The translations under genes were made by a program, and so were the position numbers. This document shows positions 8,103-17,098 of a DNA stretch of 47,345 bases, piece after piece. Origin of the DNA: Candidatus Latescibacterota bacterium (GTDB taxonomy: Bacteria; Krumholzibacteriota; Krumholzibacteriia; G020349025); NCBI GenBank assembly GCA_020349025.1, contig CP070763.1, positions 1,474,054 to 1,521,398 on the forward strand. The letters run 5' to 3'. The notes beneath the pieces were generated by a model that was given only the letters and a program-made list of their open reading frames with translations, was not told where the DNA came from and did not search any database. Numbering within the stretch: position 1 is the stretch's first letter; each line of letters begins with the position of its first letter.

Positions 8103-9521
8103 ATGCGAATCGACGTCGTCGTGGTCTACGTGCCGCGCTACCGGGTTGGCCACGAAAAGCACTTCGTGCCGCCGATCACCGGAATTCACCTGGCGGCGTT
8201 GACCCCGCCGGGGCACGACGTGCGGGTCGTGCACCAACAGATCGAGCCGGTCGACCTCGAGACGGACGCCAAGCTGATCGCGCTCTCGTTCTTCAGCGGT
8301 TTCGCCACGGAAGCGTATCGTCTGGCGGACGAATTCCGGGCGCGGGGGAAACTGGTCGTCGCCGGAGGCCCGCACGCGAGCTACTGGCCCGACGAAGTCC
8401 TGGAGCACTGCGATGCGGTGGCCGTCGGCGAGGCCGAGCCCTTCTGGCCGAATCTCGTCACCGACGCGAGCCGCGGTCGCCTGAAGAAAATCTATCGCAG
8501 CGCGCCGCCGTCGTTGGAACGGATTCCCACGCCCCGCTACGACTTGCTCCCGTCGTCGTTCTTCGTGCCGCGAGTCGTGCAGGCGACGCGCGGTTGCCCG
8601 TTCTCGTGCTCCTTCTGCACGGTCCCGAGCCTCAATCCCGGCTTCCGCACGCGTCCGGTCGCCGACGTGCTGGCCGACATCGACTACGACGACTTCCCGC
8701 ACTGGTGGCAGCGGCGCGTCGTGTGGTTCTGGGACGACAACCTGACGGCCAAACGCAGCTACATCGAGCGGCTGCTTCGCGAGATGATCCCGCGCAAGCG
8801 CTGGTGGCTCACCCAGGCCAGTATGGACGTCGTGCGGGACCGCGAGCTCCTGGACCTCATGGAGGCCTCGGGCTGTATCGGCATCTTTTTTGGCATCGAG
8901 ACCTTCGGCGCGAAGTCGCTGCGTGACGCCAACAAGCTGCAGAACCGAATCTCGCGCTATCGCGAGTGCGTGGACCGGCTGCACGAGCGAGGCATCTCGG
9001 TCATGGCGGGCTTTGTCTGTGGCTTCGACAACGACGATGCCGAGAGCATCGTGGCGATGGCGGATCAGCTGCAGAAGATTGAGGTCGACGTGCCGTTCCT
9101 GAGCGTGCTGACGCCTTACAAGGGCACGCCGCTGTACACGCAGTTGGAGGACAGCGGGCGGTTGCTGCGCGACAGGGGTTGGGAGCACTACAACGGCTAC
9201 AACGTCACCTTCCAGCCCAACCGGCTCGGCAGCGCTGAGCTTGTCGACGCGCACCGCGAGCTGTGGCGGAGAGCGTTCGCGCCCGCTCGTGTCGGAGAGC
9301 GCATTGTGCGCGCGAGTAAGACGCTGCGCCGGGGCGCGTTTCTCATGTCGGCCTGCATGAACGGGTTCTACGGGTTCAAGCGCCTGCGCCGCAACGAGCC
9401 CATTGACATGCGCGCACTGGCTGGGCGGCCGCTTCGCGAAGCGCCGAGCGTGCTCGACGACCGCACGGACAGGGGTGGGCATTATGGGGCGGGGCGTCCG
9501 CGAGTAGCATCGCAGAGGTGA
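8103..9521 (+). CDS. Cobalamin-binding-domain radical SAM protein
   Basis: 472 residues. The N-terminal ~130 residues have the pattern of B12-binding-domain radical SAM proteins (VVAGGPHASYWPDEVLEH, then VGEAEPFWP). The radical SAM core carries C165-x3-C169-x2-C172 (CPFSCSFC), the site of the SAM-binding [4Fe-4S] cluster, followed by FWDDN and GIFFGIET motifs. The C-terminal ~100 residues are specific to this subgroup. Relatives include enzymes for hopanoid, bacteriochlorophyll and methyl-transfer modifications; the substrate cannot be deduced and no biosynthetic partner lies next to it. The ATG at 8103 is used; there is no Shine-Dalgarno, which fits the leaderless promoter. The next gene converges on it 58 bases away. 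Confidence 0.88.
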   Translation: MRIDVVVVYVPRYRVGHEKHFVPPITGIHLAALTPPGHDVRVVHQQIEPVDLETDAKLIALSFFSGFATEAYRLADEFRARGKLVVAGGPHASYWPDEVLEHCDAVAVGEAEPFWPNLVTDASRGRLKKIYRSAPPSLERIPTPRYDLLPSSFFVPRVVQATRGCPFSCSFCTVPSLNPGFRTRPVADVLADIDYDDFPHWWQRRVVWFWDDNLTAKRSYIERLLREMIPRKRWWLTQASMDVVRDRELLDLMEASGCIGIFFGIETFGAKSLRDANKLQNRISRYRECVDRLHERGISVMAGFVCGFDNDDAESIVAMADQLQKIEVDVPFLSVLTPYKGTPLYTQLEDSGRLLRDRGWEHYNGYNVTFQPNRLGSAELVDAHRELWRRAFAPARVGERIVRASKTLRRGAFLMSACMNGFYGFKRLRRNEPIDMRALAGRPLREAPSVLDDRTDRGGHYGAGRPRVASQR

Positions 9522-9579
9522 GCACGCGGCCTCAAAAGGTGGCAGTCGCCGTGACCTCTGGATCGGGGGTCGCGCCGTT

Positions 9580-10347
9580 TCAGAACTCGAGCGTCATTCC
9601 GGGCTCGAGAAGACGCAGGCGTGGGTCGGGGAGGGCTTTGAGCTCCGACTCGGTCTCGGCGCGAGTCGCCTCCTTGACGTGGTAGATGAAGATCGGCACG
9701 TCGCCGACTTCGAGCTTCGCGAGCTCGCGCTGCAACCGCTCTGGTGTGAGGTGGCCGCTCACCTCGGCGAGCGAGTCGAGCCGGTTCGGGAACGAGGTCT
9801 CCACCAGCAGCGCCGTGATGCGATCGGCATCGGCGTTGACCGCCCGCCACAGCTTCTCCGTGGGCCCCGTGTCTCCCGAGTAGACGAGGATCCCCTTCTC
9901 CGACTCGAGCAGAAACGCCACACACCCCCCCGGATGGTGAACCGGAATGGCGCGCACGCTCAGTTTGCCGACGCTGTACGCTTCGTGCGTCCCGATCTGG
10001 TGATACTTCAGGGTCGCCTGCTCCAGCGTGGGGAGCGCGGTGAAGTCGGGCCAGATGGCGTCGTTGAACAGATGGTCGCGGATCTTCGCCAGCGTCGAGG
10101 CCGTACCGTAGACGCTGATCGGTGCATCGATGCGTCGGAAGACGTTGTCGACGAGAAAGGGCAGATCCTTGACGTGATCCAGGTGGGGGTGGCTCAAAAG
10201 CACGTGACGAATCCCGCGCTGCTGCTCGTGCGGCAGCACCGTCGCTGCCGAGCCCATGTCGAGCACGATCTCGTCGTCGATGAGGAAGCTGCAGGGGTGG
10301 CCACTCGGGGACTGGCTCCCGGAGCACCCCAGAACGCGGAAGATCAA
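9580..10347 (-). CDS. Class II 3',5'-cyclic-nucleotide phosphodiesterase-like metallo-hydrolase
   Basis: 255 residues with a metallo-beta-lactamase fold. HPHLDH (H53, H55, D57, H58) is the zinc-binding motif, and the following KDLPFLVDN resembles the class II PDE signature (yeast PDE1/Vibrio CpdP type). YSGDTGPTEKLW, VETSFPNRL and YHVKEA supply the later metal-ligand regions. The start is a TTG at 10345-10347, preceded by a strong Shine-Dalgarno (GAGG six bases before it). It is divergent from the GAF-SpoIIE phosphatase gene, with 99 bases between them. The nearby adenylate cyclase and cNMP-binding kinase make cAMP hydrolysis the most coherent role. A generic beta-lactamase-fold hydrolase (such as an RNase Z relative) is the alternative. 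Confidence 0.8.
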   Translation of the reverse strand: MIFRVLGCSGSQSPSGHPCSFLIDDEIVLDMGSAATVLPHEQQRGIRHVLLSHPHLDHVKDLPFLVDNVFRRIDAPISVYGTASTLAKIRDHLFNDAIWPDFTALPTLEQATLKYHQIGTHEAYSVGKLSVRAIPVHHPGGCVAFLLESEKGILVYSGDTGPTEKLWRAVNADADRITALLVETSFPNRLDSLAEVSGHLTPERLQRELAKLEVGDVPIFIYHVKEATRAETESELKALPDPRLRLLEPGMTLEF

Positions 10348-10411
10348 CGCTCACCTCGTCCCGAAAGAAGGCAGCGCCGAACAAGGAGAACCACTCGCCA
10401 CGGTCTCGTAC

Positions 10412-10440
10412 TTGCGGCGCACGCAGCCGAATCGTAGCAT
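10412..10440 (+). promoter_or_regulatory. Candidate promoter of the GAF-SpoIIE gene, leaderless geometry
   Basis: TTGCGG (10412-10417), 17 bases, then TAGCAT (10435-10440), which ends exactly six bases before the ATG at 10447. No Shine-Dalgarno sequence lies before the ATG. The spacing predicts transcription starting at the start codon. Confidence 0.55.
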
Positions 10441-10446
10441 GATTGC

Positions 10447-11709
10447 ATGGCCACAAAGAAGCCGACCGTGCGGCAGCTCGAAGCGCTGCTCGAAGCCAGC
10501 AAGCTGCTCAACAGCACGCTCGAATCCTCCGAGCTTCTGCGACGTATTCTCGACAGCGCGCGGGAGCTGAGCGGCGCCGAGCGCTCCACCCTCTATCTGG
10601 TGGACGAGGCGCGCCAACACATCTGGACGCAGGTGGTCTCCGGACCACAGATCGAGTCGTTTCGCATGCCGATCGGCGTCGGCATCGCCGGTCACGTCAT
10701 CGCGCGCGGGCGCACTTCACGCATCCGGGACGCCTACCGTTCACCCCACTTCAATCGTGCCCAGGATCGCAAGACCGGCTATCGCACGCGCTCGGTCCTG
10801 ACGGTGCCCTTCCGCGGGCGCGACGGCGAGGTCGCGGGCGCCATCCAGGCGATCAACCACGTGCGGCGCGGTTACTTCGACGAGCATGAGCAGGTCGTTC
10901 TGGAACAACTCGGGGATTACGCCGCACTGGCCATCGAGAACGCCCGCTACGTCGAGGCCCTGAAGGAGAAGCGGCGCATGGAGGAGGATCTCCTGGCTGC
11001 GCGCCGCATCCAGCACAACATGCTGCCGCGTGAGATCCCCACCGCCCCCGGAGTCGAGCTCGCCGCCGTCTACGTTCCATGCTTCGAGGTCGGCGGCGAT
11101 TCGTACGACGCGCTCGCTCTCGACAACGGGTCGATCGGCTTCTCCGTGGGTGACATCTGCGGCAAGGGGCTCACCGCCGCCATGATGATGGCCAACCTGC
11201 AATCGCTGCTGCGCGCCGAGGCGCGGCGCGGCTCGCCACCCCACGAAACGATGGCGACGATGAGCGGTGTCTTCCACGAAATCACCGACGTGCACCAGTT
11301 CGCCACCTTCTTCTACGGAGTTCTCGATCCCGCAAGCGGCCACTTGCGTTTCAGCTCGGCGGGACACGACCCGATGATCGTGATGCACCCCGATGGATCG
11401 CTCGCGGAGATCCCGCTCGGAGGACCTCCGCTCGGCATCCTCCCCACTGCGGAGTTTCCGGATCACCAGGTGCAGCTGACGCCGGGCGACGTTTGCGTGG
11501 TCTACAGCGATGGAATCACCGAGCAGCGCAACGCCCACGGCGAAATGTATGAGAGTGAACGACTGGTCGAGACGGTGCGGGCGCTGCGCGGGCACACGGC
11601 GCCGGAGCTCGTCGCCAAGATCCGCGAGTCGGTGCAGGAGTTCGCTGGGGGGTGTGCGGCCACCGACGACTTCACGCTCGTCGTGCTGCGCTGGAGTGCC
11701 TCGGCTTGA
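10447..11709 (+). CDS. GAF domain-containing PP2C-type (SpoIIE/RsbU-like) serine phosphatase
   Basis: 420 residues. A GAF domain (~20-170) is joined by a short helical linker (EKRRMEEDLLAARRIQHNMLP, starting at ~177) to a SpoIIE/PP2C phosphatase domain (~195-418). Metal-binding regions are visible as GGDSYDA, VGDICGKGL, SSAGHDP, VYSDGITEQ and ATDDFTLVV. Proteins of this layout dephosphorylate anti-sigma antagonists or other Ser/Thr-phosphorylated regulators when the GAF domain binds a ligand. No membrane segment is present, so it is cytoplasmic. Its 3' end overlaps the convergent adenylate cyclase gene by 38 bases. The nearby Ser/Thr kinase could be its opposing enzyme, an inference from position alone. 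Confidence 0.93.
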   Translation: MATKKPTVRQLEALLEASKLLNSTLESSELLRRILDSARELSGAERSTLYLVDEARQHIWTQVVSGPQIESFRMPIGVGIAGHVIARGRTSRIRDAYRSPHFNRAQDRKTGYRTRSVLTVPFRGRDGEVAGAIQAINHVRRGYFDEHEQVVLEQLGDYAALAIENARYVEALKEKRRMEEDLLAARRIQHNMLPREIPTAPGVELAAVYVPCFEVGGDSYDALALDNGSIGFSVGDICGKGLTAAMMMANLQSLLRAEARRGSPPHETMATMSGVFHEITDVHQFATFFYGVLDPASGHLRFSSAGHDPMIVMHPDGSLAEIPLGGPPLGILPTAEFPDHQVQLTPGDVCVVYSDGITEQRNAHGEMYESERLVETVRALRGHTAPELVAKIRESVQEFAGGCAATDDFTLVVLRWSASA

Positions 11710-13687
11710 CCTCGAACACCTCGATCGGCTCGTCGACCCCCTTCAGCGTGCGTTCTCCGATCGACTCGAGATGATGGTTCGGCAGCGCGTCGCGCACGAG
11801 GTCGGCCGTCTTCCGATCCAGCAGAATCTGGTTGTCGGAGCTCAGCCCCTGCAGGCGTGATGCGAGGTTGACCGCGTCCCCGATCACGGTGAACTCGAGC
11901 CGCTGGCTGCTGCCGACGTTTCCCGCCACGACCGCTCCGGTCGTGATCCCGATTCCCAAACGGATCTCCGGCAGGTCCGCGCTCGAGCGCTCGCGGTTGT
12001 GTGCCGCCAGGCGCTCGTGCATCGTGATGGCTGCGGTGACGGCGCGACGGGCGTCGTCGTCGTGCTCGATCGGCGCACCGAAGACGGCCAGGATGGCGTC
12101 GCCGAGGAACTTGTTCACGGCACCACCCGTCTCGAAGATGACGTCCACCATTTCCGCCAGGAAATCGTTCAGCTCCTGAACGAGCTGCTGAGGCTGCATC
12201 GATCGTGTCCACGCCGTGAAGCCGCGGATGTCGAGGAAGAGAACCGTGGCGGGCTTCAAGGTGCCACCCAGCTCGATCCGCCCGGCGTTCTCGAGGATCC
12301 CCTCCATGAGATCGGGTGAGACGTAGGCGTCGAACGTGCGGCGCAGGATCTGCCGCTCCCTCTCCTGCCCGACGTAGGCGGTCACCGCGGCCGTCGCAAC
12401 CCCGAGCGCGAACACCAGCGCGGGCGGCACGAGGTCCACCATGATCGCCGCCCTGGAGAAGAGCTGCTGCGCCGCCAGCGCCCCGGCGAGGAGCACCGCG
12501 AGGTTCAGCAGGACCCACGTCGTCGAACGCAGGCTCGGGCCGATGCCGGCACTGAGCAGAAGCAGGAGCGACGCGACGAGCAGCCCCGCCCACGCGGGGG
12601 AGCGGCGTACACCACGCTCGAGCAGGAGATTGTTCACCAGGTTGGCATGGGCGTAGAGGAGCGGTGTCCCTGCACTGAAAGGCGTCACACCGAGGTCGAC
12701 GCTGTAGCTCGACTTCGCCGTCAGACCGACGAGGACGATCTTGTTGCGGAAGCGCTTCTCCAGCTGCGCTGTGGCATCGGCGCTGTCCGACTGACTGGCG
12801 GAGAAGATCAACCCGAGCGCCTGCACGTAGCTCATGCGCTGGCTGGCAAAATGGTCGACCCCGCCGGCGTAGTCGATCTCGAACAGGGCCGCAGGCGGCA
12901 GCTGCAGCAGGCGCGCACCCTGTCGATCCACGAGCCACCCGCTTTCGACGTCGACGCGCACGTCTGCGAGTCGCAGCCCGCGACTCTGCAACCAGCAGAC
13001 GAGTCCGAATGCAGGCACCAGCGCCTCACCGTACTGCAGGAGCAGCGGCGCACGGCGCACGCTGCCATCCGCCTCCAGGTGCTCGAGGAACGTGATGTGT
13101 CCCAGCCCGACGCCCGACTGCTGGTAGAGCTCGTACGGGAGATCGAGATCGTTGCCACCGTAGACACCGGGCAGGATGCCGGGCGTGGTGAGCGTGTCGG
13201 GGAGTGGGGCGGTACCAGCCGGAACACCGGTGGTGGCGGCGGCTGGCTCGAGGGCGGAGCGGAAGTGGGTGGCGAGGACGACGTGCCCCGCGTTGCGCGC
13301 CATCAAATTGGCGAGAAGCTGATCGTGCATCGTTTCGGCAGCGGGGGTGGAAAAGAGGAAGTCGAAGGCAACCGCGAGTGCACCGGCATTCATCACTCCG
13401 TTGAGGAGGACGGCATGCTGTGTGCGGGGAAGCGGGAAGAGGCCGCCGTACTCCTCGATGGTCTGGTCGTCGATCTCGATGATGAGGAGATCCGGGTGGA
13501 TCGGTCCGTGATCACGCTGCCGGTAACGCAGGTCTTCCGTTTTCAGCTCGACGATCTCCAGGAAGCGCAGTCGCCCCAGGAAAGTGGCGATGAGAGGCAT
13601 GAGCAACGCGAGGAGGAGGGCGCGGCCCCAACGCGCGGAGCGCGAGCGGCCGAGCCACGACGAGCCGAGCTGCTTCAAGGAGGTCAC
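11672..13687 (-). CDS. CHASE2 domain adenylate/guanylate cyclase (class III)
   Basis: 671 residues: one N-terminal membrane segment (~22-38), an extracytoplasmic CHASE2 sensor (~45-330), about three membrane segments (~345-430) and a class III cyclase domain (~475-640). Metal-binding Asp residues are D486 (LFLDIRGF) and D530 (NKFLGDAI). K526 in NKFLGD, the Asp in VIGDAVN and the N/R of VNLASR fit an ATP-using cyclase. The start is a GTG at 13687 lying three bases after the stop of the upstream TPR gene, so translation is probably coupled; no separate Shine-Dalgarno is seen. It is the last gene of a four-gene operon whose other products are secreted or outer-membrane proteins, suggesting that they set the signal sensed by CHASE2. 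Confidence 0.93.
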   Translation of the reverse strand: MTSLKQLGSSWLGRSRSARWGRALLLALLMPLIATFLGRLRFLEIVELKTEDLRYRQRDHGPIHPDLLIIEIDDQTIEEYGGLFPLPRTQHAVLLNGVMNAGALAVAFDFLFSTPAAETMHDQLLANLMARNAGHVVLATHFRSALEPAAATTGVPAGTAPLPDTLTTPGILPGVYGGNDLDLPYELYQQSGVGLGHITFLEHLEADGSVRRAPLLLQYGEALVPAFGLVCWLQSRGLRLADVRVDVESGWLVDRQGARLLQLPPAALFEIDYAGGVDHFASQRMSYVQALGLIFSASQSDSADATAQLEKRFRNKIVLVGLTAKSSYSVDLGVTPFSAGTPLLYAHANLVNNLLLERGVRRSPAWAGLLVASLLLLLSAGIGPSLRSTTWVLLNLAVLLAGALAAQQLFSRAAIMVDLVPPALVFALGVATAAVTAYVGQERERQILRRTFDAYVSPDLMEGILENAGRIELGGTLKPATVLFLDIRGFTAWTRSMQPQQLVQELNDFLAEMVDVIFETGGAVNKFLGDAILAVFGAPIEHDDDARRAVTAAITMHERLAAHNRERSSADLPEIRLGIGITTGAVVAGNVGSSQRLEFTVIGDAVNLASRLQGLSSDNQILLDRKTADLVRDALPNHHLESIGERTLKGVDEPIEVFEVKPRHSSAARRA

Positions 13688-13690
13688 GCT

Positions 13691-14422
13691 CTATGGGTTC
13701 TTTGGCACGGACATCCAGAACAAGCGATCCGCCACGACGTCCGGATCCACCTTCGAGGCTTTGGCGCCGCCGGGTCGCGTGCTCACCTTCTGGCTTTCCG
13801 ATGCACTCTTCTCGGCCGCGGCTGGCGTCGCTTGCGCCGTCTGCACGCCCTGCTCGGCACCGGCCTGCGTTGCCTGCTGTGCTTTTGCGGCTGCCGGAAT
13901 CTCCGCCATGGCACGCGCCAGGAGCTCCTCGATCTCCGCAGCCTGGAGGTCGCTCGCATCGGCCGCGCGGCTGTTGCTGCTGGGGGGCTGCGTCGACAAG
14001 CCGAGGAGGTAGTACGCCTGGTGCGGATCGCCGATGAGCTCGAGCCCGCGGCGCACGCGTGCCGCGCTCGCCTGCTCCTCTCCGATGGCATGCAAGAGGA
14101 TCCCCAGGTTGAGGTGGATTCCACCCTCCTGCGGCTCGGTGTGGATGGCGCGCTCGTAGAGCTTCCTGGCGCGTTCCGTCTCCCCCTGCACGAAGTAGAC
14201 ATTGGCGGAGTTGTTGAGCGCCGCGGGGTTCTCCGGATGCTCGGCGAGGATCAAGCTGAAGTAGCGCAGCGCGTCGTCGAGGTGCCCATCCTTGGCATAG
14301 GTGATTCCGAGCTCGTTGCGCAGGCGTGCCTTCTCTGCATCGGCACTCGCGGTCGCCATCGTCAAGGCGCAAAGCGCGAGGGCCAGGATCGCCACCTGGA
14401 TCGGTTTCTGGAGCGCATGCAT
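13691..14422 (-). CDS. Secreted/periplasmic TPR protein
   Basis: 243 residues. A signal peptide (MHALQKPIQVAILALALC... to ASADA) is followed by about three TPR units (~30-150: ELGITYAKDGHLDDALRYF, NNSANVYFVQGETERARKLY, LNLGILLHAIGEEQ). An Ala/Gln-rich linker and a C-terminus ending DRLFWMSVPKNP complete it. The ATG at 14422 has GGAGG eight bases upstream; a longer start at 14455 lacks support. A stretch IEELLARAMAEIP (~170) closely matches IERLLHEAMGSIP in the upstream PorV/TPR protein, and both end with a short aromatic/Pro motif, so the two proteins share a C-terminal module. Likely a periplasmic partner in the CHASE2-cyclase operon. Confidence 0.85.
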   Translation of the reverse strand: MHALQKPIQVAILALALCALTMATASADAEKARLRNELGITYAKDGHLDDALRYFSLILAEHPENPAALNNSANVYFVQGETERARKLYERAIHTEPQEGGIHLNLGILLHAIGEEQASAARVRRGLELIGDPHQAYYLLGLSTQPPSSNSRAADASDLQAAEIEELLARAMAEIPAAAKAQQATQAGAEQGVQTAQATPAAAEKSASESQKVSTRPGGAKASKVDPDVVADRLFWMSVPKNP

Positions 14423-14439
14423 GATCGACACCTCCGGCT

Positions 14440-17079
14440 TCACGGCTCTTTCCAATACAGAACCTCGACGATGTTCTCCGCCTCGATCCGCTCACCGCGG
14501 CTGCCGCCGGCGAGCGTTGGAACGGTGCGTTTCGGCTCGGCTGCGGCGTCGACGCCTGGTTGTCGCACGCCGGCAGCCGTTTTGTCCACACCCGCGAGGC
14601 TGTCCGCTGCGGTTGTACGCAGTGAGTCTGCCAGCTGCTCCTTCGGGATGCTCCCCATCGCCTCGTGCAGGAGCCGCTCGATCGTCTGCAGGCTGAGCTG
14701 CTCGAGGGCGACCGCCTCTCCGGCACGCGACGTCGGCTGCGTGTCGCTGGCCCGGATCCCCAGCAGGTCCATGGCGCCGTCGACCCCCTGTGCGCCGCTC
14801 ACCGCAGCGGCAAGCTCCGCCTGGCCGGCATCCCCGTCGCCGACGACGTGCAGCGCCAGCCCACGGTTCAGCGCGATGCCCGGATCGTTCGGATCGAGGC
14901 TGCGCGCGGTGGAGTAGCTGGCCAAGGCACCCTGCGAATCGCCCAGAGCGAGCTGCACGTCCCCGAAGTTGTTCCACGTCGCGGCGCTTCGCTGGCTCTC
15001 CGGAATGGCATCCAGCTCCTCTCTGGCGCGCGGGTAGTCCTGATTGATGTAGTAGACGCGCGCGAGCTGGAGGCGCTCGACGGTGTCGTCGCTCGTGCCC
15101 AGCTTCGCCAGATAGGTGTTCTGCATCCAGGAGTCCCGCATCTCCCGAAGCGCCAGGAGATCCTCGCCGACGTAGTCCACGACCGTCGTCGCCATGACGT
15201 TGGGGCCGCGCGACTCCTCCGGAATGCGTGCAGCCGAGACGGAGGCCTCGTAGCGCTGGCGCGCGCCCATCACATCCACGATCGCGTAGCGATCGGTGCT
15301 CTCCCACTCGTGGACCAACGCCGCGCCGCGCTCCCACGCCACGTGGAACGGTTGTCCGAGGCTCGTCGTTTCGACCGGAATCCACAGCGACCCGTGGCGT
15401 TCAACCAGAAGCGCCGGATCCACACCGAGGACCTCGCGGTCGCGCGCGTGGATGCCGGTGTCGAACATCACGAAGATGTGTCCCGGCACGTCGACGAAGG
15501 CGCTGGCGACGCCGACGTTGCTCAGCATCGAGGCGTACAGCACGCTGCTGTCGTCGCAATCACCGGTACGGCTCACCAGCAGCTCGGCCGGATACTGGAT
15601 GTTGTCGACCGCGAACGACTTCCCCTGCACGTCGGCGTACGGGTTCAACGGGTCGGGCGTGTAGGTGAGGCCGCACGCCGACATGCCATCGAACAATCGC
15701 ACTGCGAGCGCGGTGGAGCGGTTGAGGAAGCCGGTCTCCTGGTTCGCGGTCGCGCGCACGATGTCGCGCGTGAACGCATCCACCATCGGGTGCGTGGGGG
15801 TGACGAACGCCGCGGCAGCCGCCACGCCGCCCGACCAGTTCAACGTACCGGTGCCGTAGAGAAAGGTCTGCACCTCGCGCTTCTCGGTGCGGCGCCGTCC
15901 CGCGCTCTGATACGTGACCTCCACGTTGAACGTGATGGGGCGCGTCTCGATCTGCTCCACGATGCTCGGCGGGAAAACGAGCGGCAGCTCGACCTCCTGC
16001 GTGACACCGGGGCGCAGGAAGACGGTGCGCACCGAGGGCTCATCCAGCAGCTCGCTCTGCTCGATTCGTATCTGCGCCTGCACGGGATTCTCGTCGAGAT
16101 TGGTGACGACGAGCTGCCCCGGTTCGTGCGTGGCGTAGCTCTTGTAGAAGCTGGCGAAGAGCGGCTCCATCTGCAGGTCGTTGATCTCCACGAGCTGCGG
16201 CGCCAGCGTGAAGTCGAACGTGGCGCCGAACGTGTGCGTGCCGTCGAGCGTCGAGTGGTCCTGATAGGCGTACTCCACCTGCGCCGGGCCCCAGCGCGCG
16301 GCGAATCCCGCCGCGAAGCGCCCATTGTCGAGCCCCTGCAGGTCCTTGCTCCAGCCGGCGCGCAAGCTCAAGTACTTCACCACCAACACCTCGGCGCCCA
16401 GGTGGAAGTCGCGTCCCAGATCGCTGGTGAGGAGAACGGATCGATGCGGGCGGCCCGCAACGCCGATCACGAACATGCCGTCGAAGGGGCGGCTCTGATC
16501 CCCATCCTCGAAGTCGAGCGTGCTGCCGCCGATGTCGCGCCACATGGCGCCGAGGCTGAGCTGACGCAGCGGCTGGAAGAGAACACCCAGGTCGAAGCCC
16601 ACACCCGAGCCGCGGCCCTGGTCCACGCCTTCGTGCGCCTGCGTGTACTGGCGGTACTTGATCGACGTTCCGACCGAGAGCTGCGACAGCGGATGCCAAC
16701 CCACGCCGAAGTTGAGGCGGTTGATGCTGTCGTCGATCGTGCCATCGTTGAAGCCGCTGTTGTACCACTCGAGTCCCAAGCCGAAGCGCATTCCGGTCGG
16801 GCTCACGAGCGTCACGACGTTGTCGCGGATTCCGAGCCCGTGCAGATCGGAGGTCGTGACACGCACGCTGGAGACACGCAGACGGCCGAGCCCGGCGGGA
16901 TTCCAGTAGAGCGCGTCGGCGCCCTCCGCGATCGCCGTGAAGGCGCCCCCCAACGCCAAGGGACGCGGCCCCACCGGGATCTGCTCCTCACCCGAAGCCG
17001 CACGAGCCGCACCCGGCGCGAGCGCCCACGCCGCAACGAGAGCGGCGGTGGTCGATCTCTTCCTGCCGATGCGCCACAT
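14440..17079 (-). CDS. PorV/UPF0164-like outer-membrane barrel fused to a transglutaminase-like domain and TPRs
   Basis: 879 residues. A signal peptide ends near residue 28 (AARA|ASGEEQ). Residues ~30-290 match the PorV/PorQ barrel family, starting with the hallmark ALGGAFTAIAEGADALYWNP. A linker with Ig-like character leads to a transglutaminase-like domain with RTGDCDDS (C508) and VPGHIFVMFD (H534), the candidate catalytic Cys and His. TPR units (~665-780) and a C-terminal module ending VEVLYWKEP follow. The ATG at 17079 is chosen; the frame extends 33 bases further to a TTG that overlaps the upstream gene. It lies 19 bases after the propeller gene and 17 before the TPR gene. The barrel places it in the outer membrane. 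Whether the transglutaminase-like domain is active is unknown. Confidence 0.85.
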   Translation of the reverse strand: MWRIGRKRSTTAALVAAWALAPGAARAASGEEQIPVGPRPLALGGAFTAIAEGADALYWNPAGLGRLRVSSVRVTTSDLHGLGIRDNVVTLVSPTGMRFGLGLEWYNSGFNDGTIDDSINRLNFGVGWHPLSQLSVGTSIKYRQYTQAHEGVDQGRGSGVGFDLGVLFQPLRQLSLGAMWRDIGGSTLDFEDGDQSRPFDGMFVIGVAGRPHRSVLLTSDLGRDFHLGAEVLVVKYLSLRAGWSKDLQGLDNGRFAAGFAARWGPAQVEYAYQDHSTLDGTHTFGATFDFTLAPQLVEINDLQMEPLFASFYKSYATHEPGQLVVTNLDENPVQAQIRIEQSELLDEPSVRTVFLRPGVTQEVELPLVFPPSIVEQIETRPITFNVEVTYQSAGRRRTEKREVQTFLYGTGTLNWSGGVAAAAAFVTPTHPMVDAFTRDIVRATANQETGFLNRSTALAVRLFDGMSACGLTYTPDPLNPYADVQGKSFAVDNIQYPAELLVSRTGDCDDSSVLYASMLSNVGVASAFVDVPGHIFVMFDTGIHARDREVLGVDPALLVERHGSLWIPVETTSLGQPFHVAWERGAALVHEWESTDRYAIVDVMGARQRYEASVSAARIPEESRGPNVMATTVVDYVGEDLLALREMRDSWMQNTYLAKLGTSDDTVERLQLARVYYINQDYPRAREELDAIPESQRSAATWNNFGDVQLALGDSQGALASYSTARSLDPNDPGIALNRGLALHVVGDGDAGQAELAAAVSGAQGVDGAMDLLGIRASDTQPTSRAGEAVALEQLSLQTIERLLHEAMGSIPKEQLADSLRTTAADSLAGVDKTAAGVRQPGVDAAAEPKRTVPTLAGGSRGERIEAENIVEVLYWKEP

Positions 17080-17098
17080 GCTTGCGCCCCGTCGTGCT

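Noticed and set aside
12647..14917. A 756-codon open frame on the plus strand opposite the CHASE2 cyclase and TPR genes
   Set aside because: The minus strand contains recognisable cyclase and TPR motifs over the same bases, and the plus-strand frame spans two gene boundaries.
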